This document shows, piece after piece, positions 15,901-25,076 of a stretch of DNA of 64,000 nucleotides. Numbering within the stretch: the first letter of the stretch is position 1; every line of letters begins with the position of its first letter. The stretch covers positions 213,258 through 277,257 of the forward strand of contig UEGR01000016.1 of NCBI GenBank assembly GCA_900465685.1, in the 5' to 3' direction. Source of the stretch: Hyphomicrobiales bacterium (GTDB lineage Bacteria; Pseudomonadota; Alphaproteobacteria; Rhizobiales; Rhizobiaceae). The notes beneath the pieces were generated by a model that made no database searches, was not told where the DNA came from, and saw only the letters and a list, made by a program, of their open reading frames with translations. The position numbers were made by a program, and so were the translations under genes.

Positions 15901-16629
15901 TTATGAATAGATTCCGTGCATTACGGCATCGTAATGCTCTTCTATTTCCTGTGTGCACTTGCACGACTTGCGCTTCAAAGCGCTCTTGTCTTTTATGATA
16001 AATAACCCGCGCCTGGTGACAATGATGCCCTCATTGCGCAATTGACCGATAATGCGCGTTACAAATGTCCTGCCGACTCCAAGCATTTCCGACAACTGAT
16101 CATGCGTCATCTCAAACTGATCTGTGCCGGTTCGTTCTGCCGCTGATAGCAGCCATTTGGCCGTTCGCTGTGTTATCGTATGGGTCGCGTTACACGCGGC
16201 CGTTTGAAATACCTGAGCCATCAGGCAATCAGAATAGCGCGCAAACCAGTGCCGAAGCGAAATGGAATCCAGCTTCAACTGTTCGAGCGCAGCCGTTTTT
16301 ATCCTGACAAAACTTCCCGAGTTGCGAACGATGGCGGTGGCATAGGCGGGTAAACTCCCGTTCGACACAATACCTCCTACAGCCCCTTCCCTTCCGATCA
16401 ACGCAATCTCGACAGCGCTGTTGTCTTCATCGACCCAGCGCTGAAAACTCGCCAACGCGGATCCGCACGGAAACCAGGTGTGAACAACATCGTCTCCGGC
16501 CTTCTGCAAAACAGCCTCCGCCTCAAGTTCGTAGAAGACCGTATGGGGCAGCAGCTTTTGTCGGTCTTCCTCATTGAGCATCATCAGAAGCAAATTGCCC
16601 GACATCTCGTGGGTCGATGTTAAATTCAT
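15901..16629 (-). CDS. Crp/Fnr-family transcriptional regulator
   Basis: The protein (242 aa) has an N-terminal cyclic-nucleotide-binding-like beta-roll (about residues 10-130) and a C-terminal winged helix. The C-terminal part includes TQRTAKWLLSAAER and the recognition segment DQLSEMLGVGRTFVTRIIGQL. The N-terminus lacks the Fnr iron-sulfur cysteine cluster, so it is not a classical oxygen sensor. The sub-family with HTWFPCGSALASF in the beta-roll is common in rhizobia, mostly of unknown ligand. It is divergent from bphP and upstream of the heme oxygenase gene, so it may control chromophore supply. SD GAGGAA precedes the ATG. Confidence 0.87.
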   Translation of the reverse strand: MNLTSTHEMSGNLLLMMLNEEDRQKLLPHTVFYELEAEAVLQKAGDDVVHTWFPCGSALASFQRWVDEDNSAVEIALIGREGAVGGIVSNGSLPAYATAIVRNSGSFVRIKTAALEQLKLDSISLRHWFARYSDCLMAQVFQTAACNATHTITQRTAKWLLSAAERTGTDQFEMTHDQLSEMLGVGRTFVTRIIGQLRNEGIIVTRRGLFIIKDKSALKRKSCKCTQEIEEHYDAVMHGIYS

Positions 16630-16892
16630 ACAGTCGAGTTCCTCTTTTCGCGGCCGTTGTGTCCAATAGTGGACGGACGATCCTTTCGGTCTATGTTACT
16701 TTTAGACGTAATTAACGTAACCCATTGAAAAGACGGGTTTGTTTGTGTGCTCCATCGTTGATAATACAATCTCAACGGATATTTTCGTTTGTCAGCGGTC
16801 TCAACGTCTTGCCGTTTTCAGCTCTCAGATAGTTTAGCAATCCTGCAAAAGGTGCGCTCACGAACGGTTAAGTCCGGGAAAGTTCTGCCGCA

Positions 16893-19427
16893 ATGGATGT
16901 GTCCGAACCTGTCAATCTCACCAATTGTGATCGCGAACCAATCCACATTCCAGGTTCGATCCAACCGCACGGCGCAATGCTCGTTATGGATCAGTCTGGC
17001 CAAAATCTCCTTTTTGCTTCTGCCAATATTCCATGCATAACGGGCTATAGAGGGGATTTGATCCCTGGCACCGCCATTTCTTTGATTGTTGGCGAGAAAA
17101 ATGCGCATGATTTCCGTAACGCCGCCGCCAAAGCGAGAGAGCCGGGCTTATCGTCTGTGGTACTTGGGCTTCGCTTTCCAGGCAAATCCACGCTTTTTGA
17201 CGCTGTGATCCACACGCATCTGGGAAAGACTTTCGTCGAAATAGAGCCCTGCGCGGATCGAGGGCAAAGTGCTCGTCAGGCACTTGATCTCACGCGTAGC
17301 GTCATCCATCGCATTGGTCGCGAGGAAACAGTAGAGAAGGTCGCTGCAACGGGCGCGCGCCTCGTCAGGGCCATGCTGGGTTACGACCGCGTGATGATTT
17401 ATCAATTTCTCCATAACGGAGCAGGTCGCGTCATCGCAGAGGCAAAATCACCCACGCTTGGCAGCTTCATGGGACAGCATTTTCCTGCATCGGATATACC
17501 CCTCCAGGCTCGACGTCTCTATCTTGTCAATACAATCAGGATGATTTCGGACACATCCTATCAGCCCGTTATACTTTGTCCCTCACTTGCAGCAGATGAA
17601 CCTGCTGTCGACATGTCCTTTGCACAGTTGCGCAGTGTTTCCCCGATCCATTGCCAATACCTTCAGAATATGGGTGTCTCCGCTTCTTTGTCGATTTCGA
17701 TTGTTGTTGATGGTGAACTATGGGGCCTGATTTCCTGTCATCACGACAGCCCGAAAGTCACCCCTCTTCCCCTGCGTATAGGAGCTGAACTGTTCGGGCA
17801 GTATTTTTCGCTACATATAGCCGATTGTGACAGACGAAAAACACTGCAGATCACAGCAGACGCACGAACCAAGCTCGACACTATTGTATCGCAGCTGAGT
17901 ATCAGTGATGAAATTCGCGACAGTCTGGGAGAACAACTCAGCCGGTTTTCCGAACTGGTTGCAGGCAACGGAGCTGCATTGTGGATGAATGGGCAGTGGC
18001 TTCAAAGTGGCGATACGCTCAACGAACATCAAACGCGCCAACTGCTCAAAGTCGCAGGCGATGAATCTCCACGCGAGCTTTGGGCAAGCCAGGAAATCAG
18101 AACCCACTTGGCCGACTATACCGGAAGCGTTGCAGGCATGCTCGCAATTCCACTTTCCATGGCGTTCAGTGATTATCTTGTTCTGTTCCGCAATGAGGAG
18201 GCCCACGCCATCGAATGGGCGGGCGAACCGGTGAAAACCACCGTCGAAACACCTTTCGGTTCCCGATTAACGCCCAGAGGCAGCTTCGATACCTGGCGGG
18301 AAGAAGTTCGCGGGCGTTCAACGCCCTGGACCACTACAGATCTCTCAGTAGCGCAGTCGATTGGCACTTACTTACGCGACGTCATCCTTCGGCAAAATGA
18401 GCTGTCTGAACAGGAAAGAGCGAAAACCGAACAGCGACGTCGGGTGTTGAACGCCGAACTCAATCATCGCGTTAAGAACATTCTTTCTCTGGTCAAGTCG
18501 ATTGCGCTTCAGACAGGAGCCAACGCTGCAAATGTTGCTGACTACGCTCAAACGCTTGAAGGGCGATTACGCGCGCTCGCATCAGCACACGACCAGTCTT
18601 TGGACGGCGAAAACGGCGGTTCGCTAGCAGAGTTGCTCAAAACCGAAGTCAATCTCTATAGTGACACACCCGGTCGCATAACTCTGGAAGGGCCACCGGT
18701 TCATCTCGATCAAAGAGCATTTGGCGTTATCGCCATGGTCTTTCACGAGATGATGACCAATGCTGCGAAATATGGCGCTCTTTCGGTTCTGAAAGGACGC
18801 CTGAAAATCAGTTGGAAACTGGCGGCATCCGGTGATTGCGAAATATTCTGGAACGAAGCCAATGGGCCATCCGTTACGTGGCCGTCACGAACAGGGTTCG
18901 GTAGTAAGCTGATAAGAAATTCTTTCGAATACGACCTCCGGGGAAAAGCCAGGATCGAATACCATCGCGATGGGCTTCAAGCGCAGTTTTCTGTTCCATC
19001 TCCATATGTGTCGCAATTCAGCGATGAATTGAGAACGCCAGATATTCCAAAAGACATTGTCGAGAAAACCCACATGAATGGAATGAAGATTCTGGTTGTC
19101 GAAGATCAGAGCCTGATCGCCCTTGATATGGAAAACACCTTACGAAAATTGGGTGCAGAACATATTCATCTTGCCTCGAGTGCACCAGAGGCATTTGAGA
19201 TGATTGAACGATCCAAACCCAATCTTGCAATTCTCGATTTTAATCTGGGAGACCGTACTTCGGAGAATATCGCCGAATTGCTTCTAAAGCTGAAAATCCC
19301 TTTTCTTTTTACGACAGGCTATAGCGACAGGGTACTCATCCCCGAAAAGCTTCGCGACATAACCATCGTGCGCAAGCCCATAAGCGATTCTGCAATCGCA
19401 GCGGCCATCAACTCCGCTCTCGGATAG
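16893..19427 (+). CDS. bphP: Bacteriophytochrome HWE-type histidine kinase with C-terminal receiver
   Basis: This is a red/far-red photoreceptor kinase of 844 aa. A PAS domain carries the biliverdin-attaching C12 (NCDREPIHIPGSIQPHG). The GAF domain has PASDIPLQARRLY at about 199-210 and H253 (PIHCQYL). The PHY domain has the tongue motif PRGSFDTW near 461-468. A HWE/HisKA_2 kinase follows with phospho-acceptor H525 (LNHRVKN), FHEMMTNAAKYGAL and a GFGSKLI glycine motif. A receiver domain follows from about 731 with phospho-acceptor D782 (AILDFNLGD). The receiver makes it a hybrid kinase, and no separate partner regulator lies nearby. Confidence 0.94.
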   Translation: MDVSEPVNLTNCDREPIHIPGSIQPHGAMLVMDQSGQNLLFASANIPCITGYRGDLIPGTAISLIVGEKNAHDFRNAAAKAREPGLSSVVLGLRFPGKSTLFDAVIHTHLGKTFVEIEPCADRGQSARQALDLTRSVIHRIGREETVEKVAATGARLVRAMLGYDRVMIYQFLHNGAGRVIAEAKSPTLGSFMGQHFPASDIPLQARRLYLVNTIRMISDTSYQPVILCPSLAADEPAVDMSFAQLRSVSPIHCQYLQNMGVSASLSISIVVDGELWGLISCHHDSPKVTPLPLRIGAELFGQYFSLHIADCDRRKTLQITADARTKLDTIVSQLSISDEIRDSLGEQLSRFSELVAGNGAALWMNGQWLQSGDTLNEHQTRQLLKVAGDESPRELWASQEIRTHLADYTGSVAGMLAIPLSMAFSDYLVLFRNEEAHAIEWAGEPVKTTVETPFGSRLTPRGSFDTWREEVRGRSTPWTTTDLSVAQSIGTYLRDVILRQNELSEQERAKTEQRRRVLNAELNHRVKNILSLVKSIALQTGANAANVADYAQTLEGRLRALASAHDQSLDGENGGSLAELLKTEVNLYSDTPGRITLEGPPVHLDQRAFGVIAMVFHEMMTNAAKYGALSVLKGRLKISWKLAASGDCEIFWNEANGPSVTWPSRTGFGSKLIRNSFEYDLRGKARIEYHRDGLQAQFSVPSPYVSQFSDELRTPDIPKDIVEKTHMNGMKILVVEDQSLIALDMENTLRKLGAEHIHLASSAPEAFEMIERSKPNLAILDFNLGDRTSENIAELLLKLKIPFLFTTGYSDRVLIPEKLRDITIVRKPISDSAIAAAINSALG

Positions 19428-19516
19428 AGTATTCTAACGGTGTGACGAGATAGAGAGAATTGGAAGACGATTATCGCCGACTACCAATCCTAGCAATAAA
19501 TTGCCGGTCAAGACTG

Positions 19517-19552
19517 ACAGGGTGGCTGCGAAAATACGGGCCACCCTGTTTG
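19517..19552. terminator. Intrinsic terminator between bphP and MFS gene
   Basis: ACAGGGTGGC (19517-19526) pairs perfectly with GCCACCCTGT (19540-19549) across a 13-base loop, followed by TTTGTT. It lies between convergent genes and probably ends bphP transcription. Confidence 0.75.
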
Positions 19553-19561
19553 TTCCGATAG

Positions 19562-20764
19562 TCATTGAGCCATCTGTATCCTCGCGGTGGCACTTGTGGC
19601 TATCAGAGTTGCTCCAGCGATCGCTGCCACAGCAGAGAACAGCAGACTTCCGGCAGCTCCTTGCAAATCGACGAGCACCCCACCGAGCACCGCACCGCTC
19701 GATATTGCTATTTGAAATGTCGTCAGCATCAATGCACCTGCGCTCTCCGCTTCGTCTCCCGCAGCGCGTGTCGTGAAACTTTGTGCGCTTACCGGCACCG
19801 CTCCAAACGCTACCCCCCAGATCACTGTTGCCACGATGGCCACAACGGGCACAGAGCCGAAAACGAAAAGCACAATCGTTGCCAATGACAAGCCAGCCGC
19901 CGCGATCGCCAAAGACATTCGGGTGCTCCGTTCAGACATAAATCCGCCCAGCAAGTTCCCAAAGAAACCACCGATGCCAAATGCGAGCAATATTCCCGAA
20001 ATCGAGTCGATACCGAACTGCGGGACATTCTCCAGAAATGGCCGGATATATGTAAAGCTGGCAAAATGAGCGGCAACGACAAAAAGAAGAGTGGTCAGGC
20101 CGATCCTAATAACAGGACGGCGTAACACCGCCACGAGTGTACGAATGCTGGCATCGCCAGAAGAAGGCAGCGATGGCACTGTCAAAAGCTGTACGATGAA
20201 GGTTACTGCTCCAATAGCCGCTGCAACAAAAAAGGCATAGCGCCATCCGAACGTCGCCCCGATCCAGGCCCCCAAAGGCGCCGCGCATACCGTAGCCACC
20301 GACACTCCCGTCATGATGACAGCCATGGCTCTCGGTAGAATCTTACTGGGCGCAAGCCTCATCGCCAATGCAACGGACATTGCCCAAAAACCGCCCAACC
20401 CTACGCCCAGAAGAATTCTGGCCGCGTAAAGGGCAGTCAAACTGTTTGCGAAAGCCGACAAGAGACTGGACAGGATGAGTGCGAAAGTGAGACTCAAAAG
20501 AACGTAGCGGCGGTCGAAGCGCTTCGTTCCAATAACGATGCCCGGTCCAGCGAATGCGGCGACGATCGCGGTCATTGTCATTGACTGCCCGGCGGCGCCC
20601 ACACTCACACCAAGGTCGGCCGAAATCGGCGTGAGCAGACTGACCGGCAAAAACTCAGCGGTTACGAGCCCGAAAACGCCAAGAGAGAGCGAAATTATCG
20701 CAGGCCACACCGCCTCCTCAATCCCATCCCGGGATTCATTTCGCGTGTTTATCTTCATGTCCAT
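19562..20764 (-). CDS. MFS efflux transporter (DHA1 type)
   Basis: This inner-membrane transporter has 12 predicted helices and about 400 aa. The N-terminal half has FGLVTAEFLPVSLLTPISADL and the loop GTKRFDRRYVLL. Its closest general resemblance is to the arabinose-efflux/chloramphenicol-resistance group of DHA1 drug:proton antiporters. The ATG at 20764 has GGAG six bases upstream and is preferred over the one at 20776. A divergently transcribed AraC regulator, 110 bases away, probably controls it. The substrate is unknown. Confidence 0.87.
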   Translation of the reverse strand: MDMKINTRNESRDGIEEAVWPAIISLSLGVFGLVTAEFLPVSLLTPISADLGVSVGAAGQSMTMTAIVAAFAGPGIVIGTKRFDRRYVLLSLTFALILSSLLSAFANSLTALYAARILLGVGLGGFWAMSVALAMRLAPSKILPRAMAVIMTGVSVATVCAAPLGAWIGATFGWRYAFFVAAAIGAVTFIVQLLTVPSLPSSGDASIRTLVAVLRRPVIRIGLTTLLFVVAAHFASFTYIRPFLENVPQFGIDSISGILLAFGIGGFFGNLLGGFMSERSTRMSLAIAAAGLSLATIVLFVFGSVPVVAIVATVIWGVAFGAVPVSAQSFTTRAAGDEAESAGALMLTTFQIAISSGAVLGGVLVDLQGAAGSLLFSAVAAIAGATLIATSATARIQMAQ

Positions 20765-20873
20765 GGCGAACTCCATTTCCTAAGTTAGGCAGAAAATAGG
20801 AGTGACGCCTCGTTGTTTCTATGATAGTAAATCCGAATAACATGACAATTCGTCCAAATCTGCCGAGACCACG

Positions 20874-21791
20874 ATGATCGATCCACTTACGGAGATTCTG
20901 CGCGGCATAAGACTTGACGGCGTTGAATATGGCCGCTGCCAGCCATGTGCTCCATGGGCAACTCTGTTCCCATCCGGTGAGCCGGCGCGGTTCCACTTTC
21001 TGGCATCGGGTTCAGCCTGGATTCAATCGCCGGATGGAGATTGGCATGAGTTGAAGCCTGGCGATGCTGTCCTGCTCCCGCGCGGAGATGGACACGTGAT
21101 TGCCAGTACACCCGGCATCACACCCGTACCCATCAGCGACTTTCCAAGTAAGAGCGTAGACGGCATCGTCAATGTCGAATGCCCCAACGCTGACGCTCGG
21201 AATCTGCTTTTCTTTGCCGTTATGAAATTCAATTTGGACAGGTTCCATCCCCTGCTTCAACTGATGCCGGGATTTATCCGAGCAAACGACTTTGCAATCA
21301 AGGAACCTTCCATTCCGTCTCTGCTTGAAAGCATGTCGCGGGAAGCCGAAATGAACCGCGTTGGAGCGTGTGGGATCATGGCACGGCTGGCCGATGTCCT
21401 GACCGCAACGATGATACGCAGTTGGGTCGAGCATGGATGCGGTGAGGCAACAGGCTGGCTTGCTGCGTTGCGCAATCATGAAGTGGGTCGGGTACTTGCG
21501 GCAGTTCATCTTGACCCCGCACGCCATTGGTCGGTCGAAGAACTGGCAAGCATTATGGGCGCGTCACGGTCGAGTTTTGCCCAGCGATTTCTTGATATCG
21601 TAGGGGAAACCCCTGCCCGTTATGTGGCACGCACGCGTATGCAGCAGGCCCATCAGTGGTTACGTGAAGGCCAGCGCGTTGCCTCCATCGCCAACAAACT
21701 TGGTTATGATTCCGAAGCGTCGTTCAGCCGTGCTTATAAGAGAATAATTGGCACGCCGCCTAGTTTTCACCGCCTTGCTTCAAGAGCGTGA
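20874..21791 (+). CDS. AraC-family regulator with N-terminal cupin
   Basis: The protein (305 aa) has an N-terminal cupin effector domain (RFHFLASGSAWIQSPDGDW, LKPGDAVLLPRGDGHVI) and a C-terminal AraC double HTH: SVEELASIMGASRSSFAQRF, then VASIANKLGYDSEASFSRAY. This cupin-type AraC group often stands next to and controls an MFS exporter gene, as here. The effector is unknown. Confidence 0.88.
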   Translation: MIDPLTEILRGIRLDGVEYGRCQPCAPWATLFPSGEPARFHFLASGSAWIQSPDGDWHELKPGDAVLLPRGDGHVIASTPGITPVPISDFPSKSVDGIVNVECPNADARNLLFFAVMKFNLDRFHPLLQLMPGFIRANDFAIKEPSIPSLLESMSREAEMNRVGACGIMARLADVLTATMIRSWVEHGCGEATGWLAALRNHEVGRVLAAVHLDPARHWSVEELASIMGASRSSFAQRFLDIVGETPARYVARTRMQQAHQWLREGQRVASIANKLGYDSEASFSRAYKRIIGTPPSFHRLASRA

Positions 21792-21854
21792 TGAAGTCAT
21801 CAAACGGGTTCGAGCTATTCTTAGATAACGACCCAGAAATTCGGACAAAACCTA

Positions 21855-21899
21855 TGTGAAAATTAAAGCCCAGGAGAGTTGTATTCAGCTCTCCTGGGC
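21855..21899 (-). terminator. Intrinsic terminator of the sugar operon
   Basis: GCCCAGGAGAG (21868-21878) and CTCTCCTGGGC (21889-21899) form a perfect 11-bp stem. On the minus strand it is followed by TTTAATTTT. It lies 31 bases after the stop of the aldo/keto reductase gene. Confidence 0.85.
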
Positions 21900-21929
21900 C
21901 AGCATTGCCTTCAATATTGTTACACCAAA

Positions 21930-22931
21930 TCAAGCGGTTGGCGCGTCGGCCGAAATCACGCCCCTATCCTTCAGGCGTCCCCAGAAGGAAGCTGGAATTT
22001 CCTGCTCGAACCAATCGACATTAGCCTTCATCTGCTCGCCATTGCGAGCACCCGAAACGACCGTGACCACAGCCGGATGCAGCGTAGGAAAGGCCAGCGC
22101 AGCCGCTTGCATGGCAATCCCTTCGGATTCGCATGCCGCTTGGATCTCATCGACACGGCCAAGGAGATCCCCCGGCGCTTCAGCATAGTTGAACTTTCGA
22201 TTGCCTGCCAGAAGACCGGAATTGAACGCGCCCGCCACGACGATACCAACGCCTGCGCGGTGGCAACGGTCGAGAAGATCAAGGCTTTCCTGCTCAAGCA
22301 AGGTATAGCGGCCAGCAAGCATGGAGACGTCGATGTCAAATTCCTGCATCGCGTCGGATACGACCTGCCATTCGTTGACCCCTAAACCGACGGCCTTTAC
22401 CAAACCTGCAGACCGCAGTTCTCCAAGCGCCTTGAACCCGCCACCCTTGGTCAGCTGGTCCCAATAGTGTTGATGACGATCGCCGTGGGTGGCGCGACCA
22501 ATGTCATGAATATACAGAACGTCAGGAGCAAACACACCAATGCGCTGGCGGCTTGCTTCCAAGGAACGCATGATCGCATTGTAACTGTAATCATAAGTCG
22601 GTCGGAATGGCAGCGGCTCCACATAAGCGTCTTCTTCTGGCCCGACCGTTTCGTCCGGCACCATGATACGTCCAACTTTCGTGCTGAGCACATACTCGTC
22701 GCGCTTGTGCTCCGTGACCATGGTGCCGAGGCGACGCTCTGAACGCGTATAGCCATAAAATGGAGCTGTATCGAAATAACGGATACCAGCATCCCAAGCC
22801 GCATCAAAAGCACTCAGAGATTCCTGATAACTCGTCACTCGATAGAGATTACCCATCTGGGCACAGCCGAGACCCATTAGCGTGAACGAGACGTCACGAT
22901 TGCGCAACTTGCGTTTGTCTGAAACCTTCAT
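21930..22931 (-). CDS. Aldo/keto reductase (D-threo-aldose/L-fucose dehydrogenase-like)
   Basis: This NAD(P)-dependent oxidoreductase has 333 aa and a TIM-barrel fold. AKR marks are GIRYFDTAPFYGYTRSERRLG (catalytic D and Y), the active-site lysine in EYVLSTKVGRI and the H of VLYIHDIGR. The subgroup that keeps the PFYGYTRSE stretch oxidises aldoses such as L-fucose or D-arabinose, or pyridoxal. It is the last gene after a ribose-type importer, so it probably oxidises the imported sugar. Sugar identity is not known. Confidence 0.87.
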   Translation of the reverse strand: MKVSDKRKLRNRDVSFTLMGLGCAQMGNLYRVTSYQESLSAFDAAWDAGIRYFDTAPFYGYTRSERRLGTMVTEHKRDEYVLSTKVGRIMVPDETVGPEEDAYVEPLPFRPTYDYSYNAIMRSLEASRQRIGVFAPDVLYIHDIGRATHGDRHQHYWDQLTKGGGFKALGELRSAGLVKAVGLGVNEWQVVSDAMQEFDIDVSMLAGRYTLLEQESLDLLDRCHRAGVGIVVAGAFNSGLLAGNRKFNYAEAPGDLLGRVDEIQAACESEGIAMQAAALAFPTLHPAVVTVVSGARNGEQMKANVDWFEQEIPASFWGRLKDRGVISADAPTA

Positions 22932-22995
22932 GATGAGCCGATTCCCAATCTAACCGAAAAGAGCGCGCGGATATGTTCCGCGCGCCAGCCTTAAC

Positions 22996-23940
22996 TTAGT
23001 AAAGAACGTTCTTCGCTTCCGGCTTGTCGACATTGTCCTTTGTGACAACAACGACGCCAGTATCGATTGTCTTTTCGACCTTTTCCTTCTTGAGCAGCTT
23101 CAGCAGCGTCGCAACGCCAATATCGCCCATCTGGTATGAGCCCTGAACAACAGTTGCAGCGAGTGTGCCGTCCTTGACGAATTCCTGCAAATCCTGGTTT
23201 CCGTCGAAACCGATTGCAGTAACCTTGCCCGCCTTGCCTGCCTGCTTGATCGCCCGGCCCATGCCGATTGCGGTCGGCTCATTCGCTCCAAAAATGCCCT
23301 TCAGGTCACTGTTGGCAGCAAGAACATCGGTAGTCTGGTTAAGCGCAGTGGCCATCTGCGACTGTGAATAATAAGGACCGACGATTTCCAGTTTCGAATT
23401 AGCCTTTATGTAGTCGGTAAAGCCACCCACGCGACCGATTTCGGACCCAGCTCCAGCAACATAAGACATAACCGCAATTTTGCCGGTGGTTCCGACCTTG
23501 TCGATCAGAGCTTTAGCGGCGAGCTCGCCAGCCTTTTTATTGTCCGTCGACAGGAAGGACTGATAATATTTCTGGGCACCGTCGGCGAGTTGGCTGTCGA
23601 TGATGACAACCGGGATGCGCGCTTCCCAAGCCTTTTTCACAGCTGGCACGAGCGCATCAGGATCGGAAGGTGCAAGGAGTATGGCGTCGACTTTACGGTT
23701 GACTGCATTTTCGACCATATTGACCTGATCGGCGATAGCCGACTCCGATGCAGGTCCCTGGAAAGTCATCGTGTGCTCACCCTTTGCGGTGGCAATGGCA
23801 GCATCAGCACCCTTCTGAACGTTCTGCCAGAAGGTCGAATTGACCGTCTTAACGATAACAGCAATTTCACCAGCCGAAGCAGTGGACAATCCGCCAAAGA
23901 CCATAACCGAAGCGAGAAGCGCAGTTTTGAATTTACCCAT
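22996..23940 (-). CDS. Sugar ABC transporter substrate-binding protein (RbsB-like)
   Basis: This periplasmic sugar receptor has a signal peptide (MGKFKTALLASVMVFGGLSTASA) and a two-lobed LacI-type binding fold. Typical patches are TVNSTFWQNVQKGADAAIA, AILLAPSDPDALVPAV, and GIFGANEPTAIGMGRAI. The ATG at 23940 has a strong TTGGAGGAA SD; a TTG four codons upstream is less likely. It is expressed with the permease and the two-domain ATPase behind it. Confidence 0.9.
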   Translation of the reverse strand: MGKFKTALLASVMVFGGLSTASAGEIAVIVKTVNSTFWQNVQKGADAAIATAKGEHTMTFQGPASESAIADQVNMVENAVNRKVDAILLAPSDPDALVPAVKKAWEARIPVVIIDSQLADGAQKYYQSFLSTDNKKAGELAAKALIDKVGTTGKIAVMSYVAGAGSEIGRVGGFTDYIKANSKLEIVGPYYSQSQMATALNQTTDVLAANSDLKGIFGANEPTAIGMGRAIKQAGKAGKVTAIGFDGNQDLQEFVKDGTLAATVVQGSYQMGDIGVATLLKLLKKEKVEKTIDTGVVVVTKDNVDKPEAKNVLY

Positions 23941-24012
23941 TTTTTCCTCCAACTAACCGAACCCGACCGGAGCTCGAAACGGGGGAAGGCCCTACCCTTC
24001 CCGTCCTCCTCT

Positions 24013-25065
24013 TCAGCGACGATTGCGCAGTTGGTCGATCCAAACGGTGACCAGAATGACAAGGCCGATGATGATTTGCTGAGTGAAGGCGGACACGCCA
24101 TTCATGTTCAAACCGTTGCGCAAAATGCCGATGACGAACGCACCAATGAAGGTTCCGGAGATCGTACCTACCCCGCCGATTAATGATGTCCCGCCGATAA
24201 CCGCACTGGCGATGGCATCAAGTTCATACATGACGCCCTCATTCGGCTGTGCCGTAACCAGTCGCGACATCAACACACAGCCGGTCAATCCTGCGAGCGT
24301 GCCTGAAATCAGATAGGTATAGATGGTTATCCGCGAGACGTTGACGCCCGACAGACGCGCGGCAACAGCGTTGGAGCCAATGGCATAGATATGTCGACCG
24401 AACACGGTCCGATTGAGAACGTATGCAGCAATAGCCGCAATTAAAATCATCAGGACAACGGGATAGGGGATGCCCGGAAAGGTAACGACCGGAAATCCCT
24501 GTTCATCGATAGACTCGAACCGAAAGAGCGAACCATTACCCAAAACACCGAAGCTTTCTCCCAATCCCGACACTGCGCGGGCGCCGGTTATCTGCAACGC
24601 AACACCGCGGGCAATCAGCATCATGCCGAGCGTGGCGATAAAGGGAGGTAACTTCAACTTTGTGACAACGAGCCCGTTGATAAGTCCACAAAGCGATCCT
24701 GTCAGAATGCCGAGCAGCATTGATATCCAAATGGGCAGCTGTAATTCCTTGACAGCCAGCGCGGCGACAACGCCGGCAAGCGCAAGTACCGAACCAACAG
24801 ACAGATCGATACCACCGGTGATGATCACATAGGTCGCACCGATGCCAAGTAATGCAATCGAAGTAACCTGAAGCGCAATTGTCATCCCATTGCCGACAGT
24901 AAAGAAAGCGCTGCTCGTTGCGGAGAAGATCGCAGCCAGCACGACAAGACTGCCGAGTGCAGCAAACTTCTGAATAATATCCTTTTGCCGTTCGCTGAGA
25001 CGCCGTCCTTTCCCTGCCGGGACTTGTGGCTGCTCTTCCGGTTTGTCGCTGATTACGTCCACCAT
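24013..25065 (-). CDS. Sugar ABC transporter permease (RbsC-like)
   Basis: The protein (350 aa) has eight to ten membrane spans of the RbsC/AraH family. A hydrophilic N-terminus is followed by SIALLGIGATYVIITGGIDL (the family signature segment) and by AVSGLGESFGVLGNG and LDAIASAVIGGTSLIGG near the C-terminus. It forms the membrane pore for the importer encoded by its neighbours. It lies 11 bases after the ATPase gene. Confidence 0.92.
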   Translation of the reverse strand: MVDVISDKPEEQPQVPAGKGRRLSERQKDIIQKFAALGSLVVLAAIFSATSSAFFTVGNGMTIALQVTSIALLGIGATYVIITGGIDLSVGSVLALAGVVAALAVKELQLPIWISMLLGILTGSLCGLINGLVVTKLKLPPFIATLGMMLIARGVALQITGARAVSGLGESFGVLGNGSLFRFESIDEQGFPVVTFPGIPYPVVLMILIAAIAAYVLNRTVFGRHIYAIGSNAVAARLSGVNVSRITIYTYLISGTLAGLTGCVLMSRLVTAQPNEGVMYELDAIASAVIGGTSLIGGVGTISGTFIGAFVIGILRNGLNMNGVSAFTQQIIIGLVILVTVWIDQLRNRR

Positions 25066-25076
25066 GCTGATTATCC

